A stretch of 6,535 nucleotides of DNA from an uncultured bacterium (GTDB taxonomy: Bacteria; Chloroflexota; Anaerolineae; JACIWP01). Location of the stretch: contig CAIQJD010000700.1 of the NCBI GenBank assembly GCA_903872005.1, forward strand, positions 1-6,535. The letters are read 5' to 3'. The translations under genes and the position numbers were made by a program. Shown here piece after piece: positions 4,328 to 6,535 of the stretch. Numbering within the stretch: the stretch's first letter is position 1; each line of letters starts with the position of its first letter. Under the pieces are notes generated by a model. That model was not told where the DNA came from and did not search any database. It was given only the letters and a program-made list of their open reading frames with translations.

Positions 4328-6535
4328 ATGAATGCTCGCAACCTCTTTGCCGCGGCCCTGCTTGTTGCGCTGTCGCTCTTCATCGTGCTATCCATCGCGA
4401 TTGCCCAGGGAACAGACCTCCCGGAAACGGCTTTCTCCTCTCAGCGCCTATTCTCGGCGCCTTTACCGGGTACTATTGAACTCATCGGCGCATGCGACAC
4501 GCCAGATCGAGCCAGAGACCTTGCAGTTGTTGACAACCGCGTGTATATGGCCGATTGGAGCAGTGGACTGCGTGTGATGGATGTCGCTGACCCAAGCGTT
4601 CCTGTTGAGCTTGGTTCATTACCAATCACTGATTCCGCGTTGGGAGTCGCAGCGCGCAATGGGTACGCGTATGTTGGTGGATGGGACTCCGGCTTACTAT
4701 ACGTCGTGGATGTTGCCGATTCTGAACATCCCGCCCTGGTAGCATCATGTCCGCTGAACCATTACCCCAATACACTCGTTCTACAGGGAAATTACGCCTA
4801 CGTCGCCGATTGGGGGTACGGGTTGTCAATCGTGGACATTTCTGACCCCTTGACACCGCGCTTGGTCGGCAGCCTGCCAATCGGAACGTATGTACAAAAA
4901 GTAGCGATACAAGGTCAATATGTCTTCCTCACACAACAGGGAAGTCTGCGAATCATAGATGTCTCAGACCCGACCACGCCAGTCGAGGTAGGCAGCGCAA
5001 GCACCGACTCGTGGCTTTGGGGCATCGCGGTTGCTGGCAACTACGCCTATGTCGGTGAACGAGGCAAATTGCTTATCGTGTTCGACATAAGCGATCCTAC
5101 CGCGCCGCTTCGTGTCGGCGAACTAGAGGTGGGTGAATGCCGCAGCATTGATGTAGTGGGCAATTATGCCTACGCGGCCGGCGCCGACAAGCTGTACGCC
5201 ATAAACATTACTGATCCCACCCAACCGACGATTGAGGCCCAATGGTGCTGCAACGTCGAAACCATCCAAGACGTGGTTGTCGTAGGTGACTACATCTACG
5301 CCGCCGGCGCCCTCTCTGGCCTGCAAGTGTTCCGCTTCAACGCCCCCACGCCGACGCCTACCGAGACCGCCACTGAGACCGCGACGTTCACGCCTACGCC
5401 GACACCTACCGAGACCGCTACGGAGACCGCTACGCTCACGCCCACAGCGACGCCTACCGAGACCGCTACCGAAACCACGACACCCACGCCGACGCCTACC
5501 GAGACCGCTACTGAAACCGTGACGCTCACGCCTACAGCGACGCCAAGCGCCACACCCACGCAAAAACCTTACGAGCGTCGAGTCAACAGCGGCGGCGCGA
5601 GCTACCGCGACTCGGCCGGCAAGACATGGGCGGCTGATAAGGCATTCACCGCTGGTAGTTGGGGCTATGTGGGTGGAACGGCGAAGGTTACGACGGCGGC
5701 CATCGCCAATACTGCGGATGACCCGCTGTACCAGAGTGAGCGCAACTGGAGCGCCTCAGCCCTACCTGGCTACCGGTTCACCGTGCCGGCCGGCCGATAT
5801 GAGGTGACCATGAAGTTTGCCGAAACGACCTGGACAGCAGCCGGCCGGCGTAAGTTCAGCATTAAGATGGAAGGCAAGACGGCGCTGTCCAACTATGACA
5901 TCTTCGTCGCGGCCGGCGGGGTCAACCGCGCCGCGCCAGACGAAGTCTTTACCGTGACCGTCACCGATGGTGAGCTGACTATCAACTTCATCAAGGGATT
6001 GGACTTGCCGAAAATCAACGCGATCCAGGTGCTTTGGATTGGCGAGCCGCCAGCGCCCACCGATACGCCCACCAGAACGGCTACGCCAACTGCGACAGGT
6101 ACACCGACGACAACAGCGACCGCGATGCCATACCAACGTCGGGTCAACAGCGGCGGCGCGAGCTACCGCGACTCGGCCGGCAAGACATGGGCGGCCGATA
6201 GGGCTTTCACCACTGGCAGTTGGGGCTATGTGGGTGGAGGGGTCAAGACCACGACGGCAGCCATCGCCAATACTGTGGATGACCCACTGTACCAGAGTGA
6301 GCGCAACTGGAGCCCCGCAACCCTGTCAGGCTACCGTTTCACGGCGCCGGCCGGCCGATATGAGGTGACCATGAAGTTCGCCGAAACGACCTGGACGGCA
6401 GCCGGCAAGCGTAAGTTCAGCATCAAGATGGAAGGCGTGGTAGTTGACACGGGCATCGGTAATCTGGCTAAAAACGCGTGGCAAAAGTACGGCCCCTACC
6501 ATGCCACGGTAGCTGACACCCGGTTGACCATCGAT
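4328..6535 (+). CDS. Secreted seven-bladed LVIVD beta-propeller with tandem malectin-like domains (3' end beyond window)
   Basis: From ATG 4328 the frame stays open for 736 codons to the last base, so the C-terminus is missing. Residues 1-26 are a signal peptide (hydrophobic core 7-25, likely cleavage after AIA). Residues 50-340 contain seven modules of about 40-43 residues with the pattern VGS ... GNYAYVAD ... GL.IVDISDP..P, the LVIVD repeat; seven modules suggest a closed seven-bladed propeller for protein or ligand binding. Residues 340-413 are a Thr/Pro/Glu linker. Residues 416-571 form a malectin-like domain (RRVNSGGASYRDSAGKTWAAD, YRFTVPAGRYEVTMKFAET, then DIFVAAGG and LTINFIKG); malectin-type domains bind di-glucose or related sugars. 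A short TPT linker (576-600) leads to a second malectin-like domain (603 onward) cut by the window. No catalytic motif is visible. The propeller part has lower GC than the rest of the window. The role is probably extracellular adhesion or glycan binding, inferred only. Confidence 0.88.
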   Translation, partial: MNARNLFAAALLVALSLFIVLSIAIAQGTDLPETAFSSQRLFSAPLPGTIELIGACDTPDRARDLAVVDNRVYMADWSSGLRVMDVADPSVPVELGSLPITDSALGVAARNGYAYVGGWDSGLLYVVDVADSEHPALVASCPLNHYPNTLVLQGNYAYVADWGYGLSIVDISDPLTPRLVGSLPIGTYVQKVAIQGQYVFLTQQGSLRIIDVSDPTTPVEVGSASTDSWLWGIAVAGNYAYVGERGKLLIVFDISDPTAPLRVGELEVGECRSIDVVGNYAYAAGADKLYAINITDPTQPTIEAQWCCNVETIQDVVVVGDYIYAAGALSGLQVFRFNAPTPTPTETATETATFTPTPTPTETATETATLTPTATPTETATETTTPTPTPTETATETVTLTPTATPSATPTQKPYERRVNSGGASYRDSAGKTWAADKAFTAGSWGYVGGTAKVTTAAIANTADDPLYQSERNWSASALPGYRFTVPAGRYEVTMKFAETTWTAAGRRKFSIKMEGKTALSNYDIFVAAGGVNRAAPDEVFTVTVTDGELTINFIKGLDLPKINAIQVLWIGEPPAPTDTPTRTATPTATGTPTTTATAMPYQRRVNSGGASYRDSAGKTWAADRAFTTGSWGYVGGGVKTTTAAIANTVDDPLYQSERNWSPATLSGYRFTAPAGRYEVTMKFAETTWTAAGKRKFSIKMEGVVVDTGIGNLAKNAWQKYGPYHATVADTRLTID
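5345..5530 (+). repeat. 48-bp coding minisatellite building the TPT/ETATET linker
   Basis: Four tandem units lie at 5345-5392, 5393-5440, 5441-5482 and 5483-5530. Three are 48 bases (16 codons, of the type PTPTPTETATETATLT) and the third is 42 bases, having lost two codons. The units share long identical DNA runs such as ACGCCTACCGAGACCGCTAC, so they arose by recent tandem duplication. All length changes are multiples of three and keep the frame. The linker joins the propeller to the first malectin-like domain, so unit number would set the reach between them. Confidence 0.85.
5576..6438 (+). repeat. Tandem duplication of the malectin module (561-bp period)
   Basis: 5576-5877 and 6137-6438 align without gaps at an offset of 561 bases (187 codons). 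Over 300 bases I counted 30 mismatches, about 90% identity, including an unbroken identical run of about 50 bases (5582-5633 versus 6143-6194). Similarity stops abruptly after AAGATGGAAGGC: the following codons encode KTALSNYDIFVAAGG in the first copy and VVVDTGIGNLAKNAW in the second. The duplicated block covers the N-terminal two-thirds of the malectin-like domain. Confidence 0.88.

Noticed and set aside
4332..4577. Alternative start ATG four bases downstream of 4328, in another frame
   Set aside because: It gives only 81 residues with no domain, while the 4328 frame has a signal peptide, seven propeller modules and stays open for 736 codons.
5296..5559. Minus-strand frame rich in alternating Val/Gly/Ser (GVAVGVSVTVSV-like)
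   Set aside because: It is the reverse complement of the TPT minisatellite; the apparent repeat protein is a by-product of the coding repeat on the plus strand.

Overview
The window is high-GC bacterial DNA holding two divergently transcribed genes for large secreted multidomain proteins. The proteins carry Thr/Pro-rich 'TPTxT' linkers. One ends in an LPLLIR-type tail, and short CGTAGGGGCAGCC-type hairpin repeats lie between genes. From memory of such genomes, this combination points to Chloroflexota (Anaerolineae/Ardenticatenia-like). That is an inference from style, because no marker gene is present.

Layout. Positions 1-262 are the 3' flank of the minus-strand gene. They hold four stem-loops of identical 8-5-8 geometry (84-237), followed in the minus direction by a strong intrinsic terminator (6-43). 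Positions 263-3931 (minus) encode a complete 1222-residue exported protein. Its order is signal peptide, DNRLRE/CBM96-like domain, TPT linker, second beta domain, long TPT linker, CARDB-like domain, metzincin-type zinc protease core (HELGHTYGRGH with a downstream Met-turn candidate), Ig/FN3-like domains, a BACON-like domain and the LPLLIR tail. Positions 3932-4327 are a divergent regulatory region with one good promoter for the right-hand gene and a weak candidate for the left-hand gene.

Positions 4328-6535 (plus) are open to the window edge (736 codons, no stop). They encode a second exported protein: signal peptide, a seven-module LVIVD-type beta-propeller, a TPT linker built from a DNA minisatellite, a malectin-like domain, a short TPT linker, and a second malectin-like domain cut by the window end.

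Both products look like extracellular or cell-surface proteins: one a protease with carbohydrate-binding-type domains, the other a propeller with malectin-like (sugar-binding) domains. A joint role in attacking or binding glycoproteins or extracellular polymer is plausible but not shown. No mobile element, tRNA, rRNA, CRISPR array or defence system is visible. The most unusual signals are the structure-conserving hairpin array, the extreme density of the palindrome GCCGGC (with a gap over the propeller), and the mosaic duplication of the malectin module.
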